Positions 43,467 through 55,139 of a stretch of DNA of 64,000 bases are shown one piece after another. Below the pieces are notes generated by a model. That model searched no databases. It was given only the letters and a program-made list of their open reading frames with translations, and had not been told where the DNA came from. This stretch comes from Halocafeteria seosinensis (taxonomy: Eukaryota > Sar > Bigyra > Bicosoecida). Position numbers and translations under genes: made by a program. The stretch covers positions 1 to 64,000 of the forward strand of contig LVLI01000321.1 of the NCBI GenBank assembly GCA_001687465.1. Reading direction: 5' to 3'. Position 1 is the first letter of the stretch. Each line of letters starts with the position of its first letter.

Positions 43467-46124
43467 GGCTCTCCTTTAACGCACAGCCCCTGGTTCGGGC
43501 CAACGGATGGGGAACAGATAGATATCTATTGGTAGCTTAAGCCCACCAATTTATGTGAGCATCAGTCAACAATTCATGGAGCTACACGGCATTTACGGGT
43601 AGCGCGTGCTCGTCGCGCCAACTTCACAAACGTGTTGAAGAATTACCATATCACCACAACGGTGGCATATGGTAAATGGCCACGTTGGAACTTCTATGTT
43701 TGGTCAACAGAGAGCGTCGCGTACTTAATCAGAAACATGAGTGATACAAACATTTTCAGATAATCTGTATTCATTCAGGTGTATTCATCAAGTCCGCCTT
43801 CTCCGATGGGTGTACGGTGGGTTGTATCCCGAATCGCCGCCACCATTTCGATGACATCTCACACGTACTAACTTGGTAGTACCAAGACATTTGACGAATT
43901 TGTTTGAACGTGATTATGGTATTCCTTGAATCGAGATGCGAAACGTATACGCCAATTGCTACACCAGTCCATGGTAGCGTTGAAGCTGTTCGCACGTAGC
44001 TCCGCAAGCAACGACCCTATGTTGCGGCTCTGTGACTCGTTGCGTGCTTGCTTGAAGCATTCGGGAGTCTAGGCCGGTGGCATCGATATGATTAAGGAAG
44101 AATCTACGCCAAAGGGGCCCAAACCGATTCCCATACTCTGTCCGTGGTTAACATGGTTCGTCGAACAGTGTTCCCGACGATGATTGCAGTCAAAGATACC
44201 GAACGACATAACAATGACTGAGTGAATGGTGGCAGGCAGAGCGACGTCGGTACAATACTCAACGTCCGTGTAGGTAGGCAGCGGCAAGTTCCCCATTTCA
44301 TTTCCAGATCCAGCACGCAAGAGGAATTCATGCTACTGTACTTCCTCTTTGAAAGGTTGCTTACGTTTGGGTGTCTGCAAATTGGATTTGGACTACCAGT
44401 TGAAAGACGGCTATCTCCTCCTTCAAACCAGCAATGATTGCTGCCTTCTTCAGACTCGCCCAGCTCATGACTCTGTAACTCAACTTCAAAGTTACCAGAG
44501 AACTGAACTATTGCTGACTTCTTCAGACTCGCCCAGCTCATGACTCTGTAGCGCAACTTCATAGTTACCAGAGGCAGGTACAGAGCGGTCTGTATGTATT
44601 CTTGGTTCCGGAGGCGGACAATGAAATAGGGCCGTGTGTGCTCCATGATGGTGATGTTCTTCTTCGTGCCAAGAGTTGATACAATGGTAGCTTCCAAGCG
44701 TATGTACACAATGCGGCACTCGCTCTTCGCGTATGTTATACGCTCTGCACCCCCTTACGTACAACTGCAGCCAGTACGTCCATACATACATTGCAGTAGT
44801 CGGTGCATGCCGCTAGCTCGTTACCGCAGGAAAGAGTAGAGGGGATTGTCTAGATAGAATCCCAGCTGATATACACATCATGTCTCCTGAGTACTTCATA
44901 CCATATCATCCCACTCCTCCCGGAGTCCGGTGTTTGCGAAGAAGTTCGGCAGCTACAGGCACGTATACTGAAAATTGTCCACGGTGGCATACCACGCGAA
45001 GAAGTAAGTTTTGTCCTCCTGATTGGCTTGTCTTGTTTGTTAGGGAAATGGAATGGAGTGCCAGTGCGCATGGCTTGCGTGAGAGTCCATTAAGTGAGAT
45101 TCATATCATGATCCGATGCTGGGAATATCCATAGCACGCTGTTACATCCAAGGGTTGTCCAAAAGGATGGCACAGGAAGAAGTGACTACTCTTGCATGGA
45201 TAGTTCTCAATGCACTTGTGAATTCTACTCCCTGCTGCCGCCAGCTTTCCATACCTGCGGCTCCAGCGTAGGAACTTGAACCATGAAAACCGGACATAAC
45301 GTTCCTTACTTCATTCGCACAGGCTGAACTAGGAGTCTGAGAAGTGCACCACAGGTATTTGACGACTATGTTTGGCGTCCAAGACGGCAAGCAAGGAAAT
45401 GAATGGAAGGCAACGGGCCATTATCGTGCCTCGGTGGCACACGGGGTCACTCCTGCGTAGAGGGTAAACATATGATCATACCGGTATGGAGGACGAAGCA
45501 CTATGCTTCCCATCGTGCACCCAACGCGGTAGCTAATGCCAGATAGGAACCGGCAAGCTCCTACCTTCTTCCTGTTTGCCGGTAGCAGGGTCGAATGGCT
45601 AGCACTCCTTGTTTGTAGAGAGAACGTCGCTTCCGGATACTCTACTTCATCCTCGACGTTGGGTAAAGTGGAGTCTTGGCATTCTACGCAACAAGAGTGT
45701 ACTGCTTTTACCAAGCTGAACGAGTGGCCGGGTTCATTGCTCTGGAGCTCAACATGGAAGGCATCCATTTGCACATTTCACGGCATACACTGTCAGTAGG
45801 AGTTCTCCAGTTCATCCGCCATGATCCGCGAGGGCGAGTACACCTTCGGGCCGAGTTGGTAGTGCTTTTCCCAAATAACTTATATGATGAGTGATGAGTT
45901 TATTGGCAGTAAGGGATACTCAAGAAAATTTGTGGTCAAGCTTTCCAAAATTCTCAATGAAAACTAATTTGTACGCAATGTTAGCTTGACCAGTTGAACC
46001 AGTTCCGGAAGGGGGCGGGGGGCGTGGGAGTAGACATGAAAATTAAGATGTGTCCTTGCGAAAAGCCCGGATGTGGGCAACAGCTGCAGTGCAGCAGCTC
46101 TTCTAGTTGTACAATGTACGATTG
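43467..46124. other. Gene-poor stretch with decayed repeats
   Basis: Many short ORFs on both strands, none with a known domain. A tandem pair of about 58-bp repeats lies at 44448-44572, and a diverged third copy lies near 45712-45765. I read the stretch as decayed duplicates, perhaps of the same family as the GLUG-protein neighbourhood that follows, but no intact source gene is visible. Confidence 0.45.
44448..44572. repeat. Tandem duplication, unit about 66 bp
   Basis: cttcttcagactcgcccagc and the next ~40 bases (tcatgactctgta.c.caacttca.agttaccagag) occur twice, starting near 44449 and 44518, with a few differences. On the minus strand both encode the peptide LQSHELGESEE. A weaker copy at 45712-45765 encodes LQSNEPGHS. 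Confidence 0.75.
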
Positions 46125-47430
46125 TACTACATCAACTGAGGAAAACATGAAGTGGGAACGCCGACCGATACGTAAAACATTTGCAGGTCTACTTTTGTCT
46201 CGTTTCCCATGCGTCACGGGCAAAAAGGCACGTCTTTGAAGAACAGTGCTTCAGTCCAGCGGGCCTACTGGCCACTGGCTGGCTTCAAGAAACCTGGGCC
46301 GCTGAGCGCCTGCGGATACAGTACATAGACAGATATTTATATCTGTTGGATACTTCTCCATGGGCAAACTGGATTGATTTCAGAACTCACGCAAACCATT
46401 TGAAACAAGTTCGTGTTGACCTCGTTTCAATTTCTCCTTCAGGGTCTTTCTCGTACGAGACCTTACTGTATGGCACCACGAAGGCTTTTGGACAGGAACA
46501 GACCTCTCTAGTCAGCCATCTCCCGTATACATTGCGTACTGTTGGAGTGGACGAAGGAATAGCGCCCTAGCCATACTGGCTGCAGATCGGGCACGCTTTC
46601 ATGTACATCGCACTTTGTACTTTCTGCGTGGCATAAACGAAGAGGATGTACCGTTAAAGCTCGGTCAGGATACATAATTCTATCGGACGATTATTTTTGG
46701 AAACAATCTGTCAACGGAATTAAAATGGTCAAGGAGGAAAACTATCTATACTTATGTCATTTACATCTGCTGCTCGCTACCAGCGTTGCTTTGGCGTGTG
46801 TGCCGTTCGCCCAGATTGTTCATGTGTCAGTTGCTGCTGTTTCCATTCCGGCTACTAATGGAAGTATGTTAAATACGGTAGAATCCTCTGCCTCTGAGGA
46901 ACCAATATCAGCAAGGTTTAAGATGATAGACTCTCTGCTACCATTGCGAGTAGGAGGGTCGTTGTCATCCAACTCCCAACAGCAGCAACAGGTGGTGTTG
47001 TGGGTGCTTATTTGTGGCTCCAGACCACTAAAGAACGCATTCGTTCCGCCATTGATAGTACAACTTCGGGCTCCTTATACTTCTTCAGTAACCTTTTTAG
47101 GAGTATCGGACCGGTGGCCCGATCAGCTGCGGCAGAAAAAATGGGTAAGGCTTAGCCGGGAGGGTACTCGTTCCGTCCGGTGTACCCCGGATAACTGGTC
47201 ATGGACAGAAAGTATTCTGTCCCCAAAAGCACGAAAATCTTGCTCTTCTGGTTCTCTGATCAGCGTAGCAATGTCAGTGGACTGGGCTTCCGGGACTCGG
47301 GTTTCGTCCGTTTCTGTTTCCGTCCGGCACACTACTACAGATTTGGTTGATCTCATAAATGATGCCCCAACTCCTGGGTGCACTACAACCACCCGGAAAG
47401 CTTGCAACGTTGCGTCCTGCAGTTCTGGAA
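46125..47430 (+). repeat. Segmental duplication, copy 1
   Basis: Patches of this segment match 49735-50690 in the same orientation and order. Examples are gaggaaaacatgaagtggga with gagggaaacatgaagcggga, then ctttgaagaacagtgc with cttgaagaacggtgc, then tccattccggctactaatgg with tccattccggccgctactgg, and cacactactacagatttggttga with cacattgctacagattttgttga. Part of it lies in the N-terminal half of the long ORF that ends in the GLUG-like protein. Confidence 0.7.
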
Positions 47431-47870
47431 CAACGTCACGGGTATCCCCCACCCAACCAGAGGACTTGACGCACATTCCTGAAACACCGGGTTTGCATCC
47501 CAACGCACGCATCATCCTCAGAAACGATGAAAAGTCTGGAACATCTCTACGTGAAAGCACTAATTACCTCCATGTAACTCACCCTGCCGAGGAAGACAGC
47601 CCCAAATTACAAACTCCTCAAATATGTGCAGTAGTCCTTGGAGCAGTCCATTTCTGCATTTCCGTTATGATGCGAGTGGGCGGGTACCAGACAGGAGCAG
47701 ACCTTCCTCGTGTGTATGGATGCCATAGTGCAGTACCAGGTATCTCCATGTATGATGTAAAAGAGGTGACTAGTGGTTTTGACACAGTTCGGGGGAAGAC
47801 AAGACCACGTAAAGCAGACAAAATCGCGTCTCGAGAACCGGATTTTGAACCAACCCTTCTATGTCTCATC
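46725..47870 (+). other. ORF portion upstream of the GLUG-like protein
   Basis: This in-frame open stretch begins MVKEENYLYLCHLHLLLATS, which itself could be a signal peptide, and runs into the GLUG-like protein. Part of it (GSMLNTVESSASEEP, later SVRHTTTDLVDLINDAP) matches the downstream relic (GSTLNADESSGAEDT, FRHIATDFVDLKN). So it belongs to a duplicated coding unit. Whether it is the N-terminal half of the GLUG protein or a separate gene that reads through cannot be told from sequence. Confidence 0.5.
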
Positions 47871-49337
47871 ATGTTGATAGTTGTGTTGTTATTCTCCGGG
47901 AAGTCGCTCGCACAAGATTCCGATGATTTACGAGATAGTATCTTAGACGACCATGAAGCTTGTTTTCAGTATTTCCCCCATGACAATGTCTTCCGGGTGA
48001 ACTGCACAGTCCTCAGCTGGGGAGCCCATAATTACAATGGTGACACCCATATTACGCTTAAGGCAAATGAGACATTTGATGGTGGCGGTCGCGACGGAAA
48101 TGTCATTGACTTAAATGATACTGCCGACTTCCATGGATTGATCGCCATTGAGAATGGTGGTGTTGACATTGAATCCTTGGATGAAGCTCCCTTGATTCGG
48201 AATGTTCATGTCAAGAATGGGTACGCTGCACTTAATGGAGGATTTATTGTACGAGAAAAGCAAAGATATTTTACGGTGGATTCATGTAGCTCAACAGGAG
48301 AGATCACTGGTACGAATGGTGGTGGTATATGTGGTCAGCAGGCGGGGCGCAACGGAGGCCACATTAGGATTTCGAATTCTTACTCTATAGGAAAAATACA
48401 TGGTAAACACGCAGGTGGTATCACAGGGTATCGTGCAGGATACGATGAAGGGACCGTGAATATCACCCAAAGTTATTCCACTGGGACGATTGGAGGAAAT
48501 AAAGCAGGTGGTATCTGCGGGGATGGGGCTGGAACTAAGAATGGTCATGTGTATGTAACGCAATCATATTCCACAGGAAATATCCATGGTGAAAAGAGTG
48601 GTGGTATTACGGGAGCGGATACAGCATGGGATGAGGGTGAGGTACATATTAGAGACTGTTATACGCGAGGAGACATTGGGGATTATATAGCAGGAGGAGT
48701 TACGGGGGCAAACACCGGGGGATGCTGTTGTTGCCCCGCAGGCGATGTATACATAACAAATACGTATGCTTCCGGTAGTGTCCAACATCCAAGTTATGGT
48801 GGAATAATGGGAAGTATACATAGTGACGCAAGTGGTATTATCAACGTACAATATTCGGTATACAATGGTTCAGCTGGGGCTAGTATGGTAGGAGACGACA
48901 ACTCTCAAGACGGTGTATTGAACACCACGGGCATTTTAAACACTTTGGATGGTATACGAGGTCAACTATATCATTATGAGGGTGTTCAAAAATGGGATAA
49001 TGAAACTTGGGCTCTCAATGGAAGCGATAGTCTGCCGATACTGCGCTTTCAGTTGGCGGGACCGCCAACTCCAACGCCAAGCGCAGCTCCAAGCCCCTCA
49101 GGCACGTCTACAGGGACTTCAAGTGCCTCCAGGACATCAACAGCATCATCAAGCCATTCCGCATCTCCTATGGCAACGGCCACGAGCACGCATAGTTTGA
49201 AACCGACCAGCATACCATCGGGATCGCCTCGCTTGTTGGGAACGAAGCGAAGGTTACCAATGCAACGACCGCCGAGAACCATAAAGCAAGAGTCAAGCAA
49301 GAGCATGAGCACGAAACTCTCAAAGCGCCATCGCTAA
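47871..49337 (+). CDS. Secreted GLUG-like repeat protein
   Basis: A 488-residue protein can start at the ATG at 47871 with a clear signal peptide (MLIVVLLFSGKSLAQ). The body has about five repeats of 35-40 residues, each with a glycine-rich GGICG/GGITG step followed by SYSTGxI or SYSIGKI (for example HAGGITGYRAG, TQSYSTGTIGGNKAGGICG, SGGITGADTAWDEG, CYTRGDIGDYIAGGVTGAN). These resemble GLUG repeats of bacterial and algal surface proteins, which form beta-solenoids. Many N-x-S/T sites are present. The tail is a Ser/Thr/Pro-rich stalk and a basic end. The ORF stays open upstream to 46725, adding 382 residues, so a longer or fused protein is possible. A cell-surface or wall role is inferred. Confidence 0.7.
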   Translation: MLIVVLLFSGKSLAQDSDDLRDSILDDHEACFQYFPHDNVFRVNCTVLSWGAHNYNGDTHITLKANETFDGGGRDGNVIDLNDTADFHGLIAIENGGVDIESLDEAPLIRNVHVKNGYAALNGGFIVREKQRYFTVDSCSSTGEITGTNGGGICGQQAGRNGGHIRISNSYSIGKIHGKHAGGITGYRAGYDEGTVNITQSYSTGTIGGNKAGGICGDGAGTKNGHVYVTQSYSTGNIHGEKSGGITGADTAWDEGEVHIRDCYTRGDIGDYIAGGVTGANTGGCCCCPAGDVYITNTYASGSVQHPSYGGIMGSIHSDASGIINVQYSVYNGSAGASMVGDDNSQDGVLNTTGILNTLDGIRGQLYHYEGVQKWDNETWALNGSDSLPILRFQLAGPPTPTPSAAPSPSGTSTGTSSASRTSTASSSHSASPMATATSTHSLKPTSIPSGSPRLLGTKRRLPMQRPPRTIKQESSKSMSTKLSKRHR

Positions 49338-50705
49338 TGTTGAGGAGGAAGAGATACTGCTAAAGCAGATGCATGATGACGGTTGCTGGCTCAGTTGGTA
49401 TCTTGGCAGTAAGGAGGAGGATCCAAATGAAGATCTGTTGTCAGGCAATGAGGGAACAATGAAAACTACTTTGTTCCGCTCGAGAATGTTAATAGGGAGA
49501 CAGAGGGAGGGAGGACTTCGGCCAAAGACAACTGTGGTCGAGAGTTCAACTCCCAGCTATGCTTAAGCAATAGAAAGACGCCAATGTTAACACTCTGCAG
49601 GTTCCCATTAACACGGTCATTTATCTGCGTGCGTAATGTACGTATCCGATTGCATACCTGACTTCTTTCCTCCTAGCTGGCTGGCGCCTCAGCAGCTTTG
49701 TTCCAGCTCGGTTCTCAGTGGAGGCAATTCTAATACTCATCAATGGCTGAGGGAAACATGAAGCGGGAACGATGATCGGTGCATACAAGAGTTGTATATC
49801 TCCAGTCCTGTATACCATCAAGCTATTATCCTGGGAATCCTGGCTGACTTCCCGCAAGGCCTGCTCTTGAAGAACGGTGCCTGGTGATACACACAGGACC
49901 GAACTGCGTTGATGTCAGGGCTCGCACAAATCACTTGGAACAATTTCGTGTTGGCCTCTTTTCTAGTTCTTCTATTAGGGTCTCCCTCGTACGAGACACA
50001 TAGCACAAAGCTTTTTTGGACAGGGTCTGTCGCTACTCGATCCATTCCGGCCGCTACTGGCAGCACGTTGAATGCGGATGAATCCTCTGGCGCTGAGGAT
50101 ACACTGGCAACCAAAAAGAAGGTAACAAACTCTGTTGTGTCATTACAGGTCGGCTGCTCGTGGTCAGTCGACTACCGGGAGCAGCAACGGATGACGATAT
50201 GGGAAGTTCTTTGTAGCGGGTATTCGCTGGACTTCTGGTTGCAAAAGATCGGGTTCTTCATTCTGACGCAGTGTCTGTTTTGCTTTATGGTCGTCGGATC
50301 AATGGCCGGACGCGATGCTACCGGTAAATGTGTAAACGTTTTTCCAGGTACAAGTAGCCGATCTCTCTCGTGGATAGCGTCTGTGTTTCCTTTCGGTGAC
50401 TACAATGAAATAGGTGCTTTGAATACCTCGGCTTCTGGCCAGCAGATCAGGCAGACGCGGATGTTCGCACTGTACTGTGCTCCCTGAATCAACCGCCGTG
50501 TGCTTAAAAAAAATTTATCAAGAAGTACACTAGCTGCTCGACGTGACAATGTCAGGGAACGGGGCCTGTAGGGCTCTGCCTTTTTCAGTTTTAGCTCCTT
50601 TCCGACACATTGCTACAGATTTTGTTGACCTCAAAAATGTCTCACAAACCTTCGCATCCACTAGAACTACTTGACGGCACTTCAGTATGGCAGGATTGGT
50701 GAGAC
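49338..50705 (+). pseudogene. Decayed duplicate of the 46.1-47.4 kb segment
   Basis: About 945 bp (49735-50690) match 46125-47430 in order. An ORF remains at 49912-50487 (MSGLAQITWNNFVLASFLVL, then GSTLNADESSGAEDT), but the later match (FRHIATDFVDLKN) is in a different frame and followed by a stop. No GLUG repeats follow. I read it as a truncated, frame-broken copy. The first part, 49338-49734, holds nothing recognised. Confidence 0.6.
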
Positions 50706-51813
50706 TCAGCTTATCCCCTCGAAGAGCGGATGGTGTAGCAGTTGATGACAATGTGCTCGTTTCCCGGCTGAAACTTGAAGTAGTTTCGAAAGAAGATCGT
50801 CAGCTTTATCTTTCACCAGCTGATCTTCCATTTCAAGCTTGTCAAATTGACGTCTGCGCCATGTATCTAGTCTGGATTGATCGAGTCCTCTGATAAGGCA
50901 AATTGCTTCATAGTCGGAGAGAGTAACCAAAGACTCATTTTCAGTTATAGGTGTAGAGTCGAAAAGCATTAAACAAAGGACTAGACCGACCGCCCACATG
51001 TCTGCTAGAAAGGGACAATGACTTTCTTCAGCTTGTAGTGACTCTGGTGACGAAAAAACGACAGTCCCGGGACTCTCCGTTGTCTTCGGAGGCCTTTCCT
51101 GGTACACTCTGGCGCACCCGAGATCACTTATGGCTAGTTTCGGTTCGGAGCTGACCAGACAATTCGCTGGTTTAATATCTCTATGTGCAATGTTTTTCTC
51201 GTGTAACTTGTTCAATCCTTCCAACAGATCACGCATATAGAGCCGCGCTGTCCACGGATCTAAGGGCAACCTAGTCGTTGTGCATAGTGATTCCGATTCG
51301 ACTGCTCCCTCAACAGTCCGTTCCGGTGTGGAGTTTAAAGGACCTTTATCCATGTATTCGAATATCATAGCCATCTTTTCCCCCTCCTCCCCTACGTTCT
51401 CGATGACTTCGTATAGCTGCACGATATTCCTGTGAGCGAAACTTGAATGAATTTTGGTGCCCCGATACACGTGATCGAGTTCAGACTTGGCTCCAAGGGT
51501 CCATCGACGACTAAGTTTTGATCTATCCACTAGCTTCACCGCTGGAGTATACAACATTTTTAATCTGTAACACTGATTGGACGCTGTCATCTTACAATTG
51601 TTTATGATGGTTCTTACCGACTTGCTGACCGCTCTCGGTGTCCACACCTTCAAACACTTTACCTGTGGCTCCCGTTCCAAGTTTGCGCACGATGCCATAC
51701 TGATTTATTTTCCTATGGATGGTTCTTCCAAATGCCTCAAACTCTGGGGTGCGCTGATCATTTGCGTACTCTGTCCATTTAACACTGGAAGATATCTGCT
51801 CCCTGTCAGCCAT
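50706..51813 (-). CDS. Serine/threonine protein kinase
   Basis: Two exons, 51618-51813 and 50706-51541, give 343 residues from MADREQISSS. The join restores GQQVAVKLVDRSKL, placing the catalytic lysine. Other motifs are LGTGATGKVFEG (P-loop), IAHRDIKPANCLV (catalytic loop), ISDLGCA (DLG in place of DFG, as in some CAMKK- and LKB1-group kinases), FSSPESL for APE, and DMWAVGLVLCLMLF. The domain fills almost the whole protein, with a short C-terminus. A CAMKK/ELM-like placement is my guess. All catalytic residues are present, so it should be active. It is divergent from the pseudokinase gene with 418 bp between the starts. Confidence 0.88.
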
Positions 51814-52231
51814 CTTCACAAATCAATTGCACCGCGTATGGTGCTGGATGGAAAGCCCCTAAGCTCTGATATGGGAAATTACTGTGAGCAGACCGAATTC
51901 CGATACCGAAACAAGACTGCTCAGTGCGCCTGTATGCAATGAAATGGACATGTCTGCACGTGATGATGACTTTGTGAAGGTCAAACCTGCGACCGAGAGC
52001 GCGCGTTAATACGGAAAGGATGCTCCACCGACTTGTGCTCACTCGTAAATGGACAAAAACAGGAAAAATTGATACACTCCAATGAGCATAAGGAGTGGCT
52101 AGTAAGAACCCAAAGAACTGGAATTCTTCGGTTGGATACTGTACTTGCACGGGAGGGACAGTTTAGCGTACACAACGGGGAGAAAAGCGCGCCCAGAGGT
52201 ATCCTAGAACGACAGGTGTATTATCATTCGA
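51814..52231. promoter_or_regulatory. Shared 5' region of kinase and pseudokinase genes
   Basis: The two start codons face away from each other, 418 bp apart, so promoters for both must lie here or very near. No specific motif is identified, and ORFs in the region show no domains. Confidence 0.45.
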
Positions 52232-55139
52232 ATGGAGGTAGATCGTTCTACAAAGAGTCCTAAGAAATTTGGAATGGTGAACAGCAGCAGTAACTTTTCG
52301 TTCTTGAAAAGAGTGCTCCCGACGGAGCATTGTAAGATCGCACTCAGTGACTTGCTATGCGGGGATTTGAATTCGGGGCGCCAAAATCAAAATGAACCTC
52401 CAACATCATCTGAAGAACAAAGGAACATGCCGTTCAGATTTGACCAAAGTCAATGCACTCTAGACATGAAGGAAAGGGAAGTTTTGGCGAGACAAGTAGC
52501 TTGTAAATTCGGAGAAATTATTCCACAGCTGCTCACAAATATGCTGTCGACGGAAAGCAGTCACTCACAAGCTTCGGTAAATGAACTAAGTGTTAAAGTA
52601 CAGGGATCCGCACCGCAAAAACAGAGCGTAGCGGAAACGGACAGGGCTGGGGAAGCAGTAAATCATATCATGTCTATGATTCACCCAGACCAAGTTCTGC
52701 TAGACTGTAGTGGCGGCGTCAGTATAAAATGGAACTTATGTGCTACCAAAAACAACGAGAACGACAGCAACGACTGGAGTGCATGCTGCTTACGGTATGT
52801 GCCAGAAAAATAACTAAACTTTTGCACAATCAAACCGTCAGACTAAAGTCTCCTATATGTTTGTTTGTTCCAGTCCTCCAGAGCTAATAGAGCAGAGCCT
52901 TGATGGGCCCATTTCCGCTTGGCCTCTGTTATCCTGGTCTGTCGGCTGCCTCAGCTATTGGATAGTATCTGGCGTTACTCCATTTTGGCAACCAAGCCCA
53001 GAAGATATCCCAGAACACATAACGGATTATCCTCCGGGAAGCCTCAGTGGAGAGCTGTCGGTTTCGGTTGCTTCAGTGATCGTCGATCTCTTGCAGAAAG
53101 ACCCAGATTCTCGTTTGTTTATTAGCTCGATCGCTTCGAGAGTCTCGGAAGCTGTCTCTAACAGCATGCACTTCTTCCCCTCTCGCCGGAGGCGGCTAAA
53201 GAAGAATTCTACTGGAGACGAAAAGGGAAGTGAATCAGCGAGCGTATCCACAGGAGACACTGAAAGCATTCGGTCAGCGATGGATGAGAGCACCGCTTCG
53301 CCCACTCCACCGATATCCGATGGGGAAGTAAAACTAAGCTCATACGAGCTACGAGAAGAAAACAGCATGTGCGTGGAAGAGCTCAAACAGCCTCTTGGTT
53401 CTTCTACCAGCGAGCAACAGTGGGCCAAAGAACCACAGGATGCGCAGTGCGATGAGACTATCCAGTGCGAAAACCTTTCCGAACAGGGGGCATCAGCTGA
53501 ACAAGTGATAACAGATGATGATGCTGAACTGAACGACAGACTTAACTATAGGTCTCAATCTCACAACTCTGGGGATGCTGCGATAGAGAGTAGTTCCGCA
53601 TTTGAAGACCGACCTGTTAAGTCACTTCCGTGTTCTTTTGAAGATATTGCCGCTACCAACGCGGAAGAAGTACCTGATCCGAAAGGATCCCAGGGAAACG
53701 GAGAACAACATGCAGATGAAGCTAGCGGGGCAAAGTCTATGATTGGTTCTCCTAACCTCGCTTTTGTAGAAGAGAACGAATGCCGCCAAGATACCGCCAT
53801 GACCTCCGGTGACCAAGAAGAAATAGGGAATCGAAAAATTGCAAATTCCGTTGAAAATGGAGGTGAGGGAACCACCAAAGCGGTTACAGATCACAGTCGT
53901 GATATAACAGAAGTTCCTACTAAGGAAGCCGAAATGGGCATTGAGGATGCCCAATGTACCAAGCAGGCTGCCACAGATAACTCTACGGGCGATGCCTCTA
54001 GCAAAGCTGCATATGACGAACGACCCGTTAAAGGCCTGCAGCAGTCATTCGAGGACATAGCGGCTTCCCATGCAGGGAATGATGCCCCCGAACCGATGCC
54101 CAGGGAAGTGGCTTGCACAAACTCCAAGTCAGTCCAGCCAAGAAACTTGGGTGCATGCAAGACCAGAAAGTCTATTGGAACAAGCCTCGCAAGGAACCGC
54201 AAGTCCATGGGCAAGACCAGCGTCTCTAGCAAGGAACGAAACGGTGTTGCCAGCAGTACAAGTCATACAGAATCAAACCAGGAACACTCGAGTCGGTCTA
54301 ACATAAGGTCTAGCGTGGTCAGGTCCCCAATCGAAAGCAAACCGACTTCTCCGGTTAACTCTGAGAGCCCACCTAAGTTTGAAAAGAACAATTCAAAGCC
54401 CACAGCAGAGCGGTCAGCTTCAAATAAAGACAAGAAAAAATCCCGAAAAGTGGGTGAGAAAGTGGCACCAGAGAATAAGACACCACGCAAAGCAGCTGCA
54501 CTATCGCCAATGAAGAAAAAGAAGCGGAAGTCCTTGGGAACAAGCCTTGCGCAGAACCGTGTACCCGTGACCGCTTCCAGTGACAAAATGAGCGAACAAG
54601 ACACCAGCGACTCTTCGGCTGAAGTACACGGACGCACCAAGGCCGGACGCGCTCAGGCTGTGGTACAGTTTGCGGAGCAATCTGTGTCCCAAGTCTCTAA
54701 GCAACTTGCAGAAGCTCAAGCTGCACGAGCTCAAGAGAAGCAGTCGCAAGTTTCGCAATTACGAAGTATTGTAGAACAGGAGTTGGGCGAAGGTCTTCAG
54801 TCTCCGGTTGTCAAGCGGAGACCTGGAGCAGGAAGAAAGAGCACTGCGGGAGAGAGCCTGTACGCACCGATGACTGGGGGAAGAGGAAAGGCAACTGAAG
54901 GGAAGACGAACGTCCAACACAACCGTAAAACAAAAACGCGACATAGCCTTTCTTCTAATTCTAGACGCGACATGACTCAGGCTCAAAAGGCAATATCTTC
55001 AGTAATTCAAGAATCGTACGAGGAAGACGACTCGTATGGAGACGCCAGTTTGTCTTCGCTGCAAAACAGTTTGAGTGAGCTTATGGATTCATTTAAGGCC
55101 ACCGAGGATGCTTGGGTCGACAACATCTTTACGAACTAG
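52232..55139 (+). CDS. Pseudokinase with long disordered repeat-bearing tail
   Basis: Two exons, 52232-52794 and 52874-55139, give 942 residues. Residues about 90-300 look like a degenerate kinase domain. IHPDQVLLDCSGGVSIKWN stands where HRDLKPENVLLD..G.IKLxDFG is expected, so the HRD aspartate-asparagine pair and the DFG are lost. The splice builds LRPPELIEQ, an APE-like step, followed by SWSVGCLSYWIVSGVTPFW and LLQKDPDSRLF, which match the C-lobe. No ATP-binding P-loop is seen. The tail of about 600 residues is acidic and basic by turns and carries two copies of RPVK-x-L-xx-SFEDIAA and two of KSxGTSLAxNR. It may be a scaffold regulated by the neighbouring kinase. That partnership is inference. 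Confidence 0.75.

Noticed and set aside
47123-47560. A 145-codon minus-strand ORF matching a second one at 50530-50751
   Set aside because: The similarity between them reflects the segmental duplication. The + strand frame is longer and keeps protein-level similarity, so the minus frames are treated as shadows.
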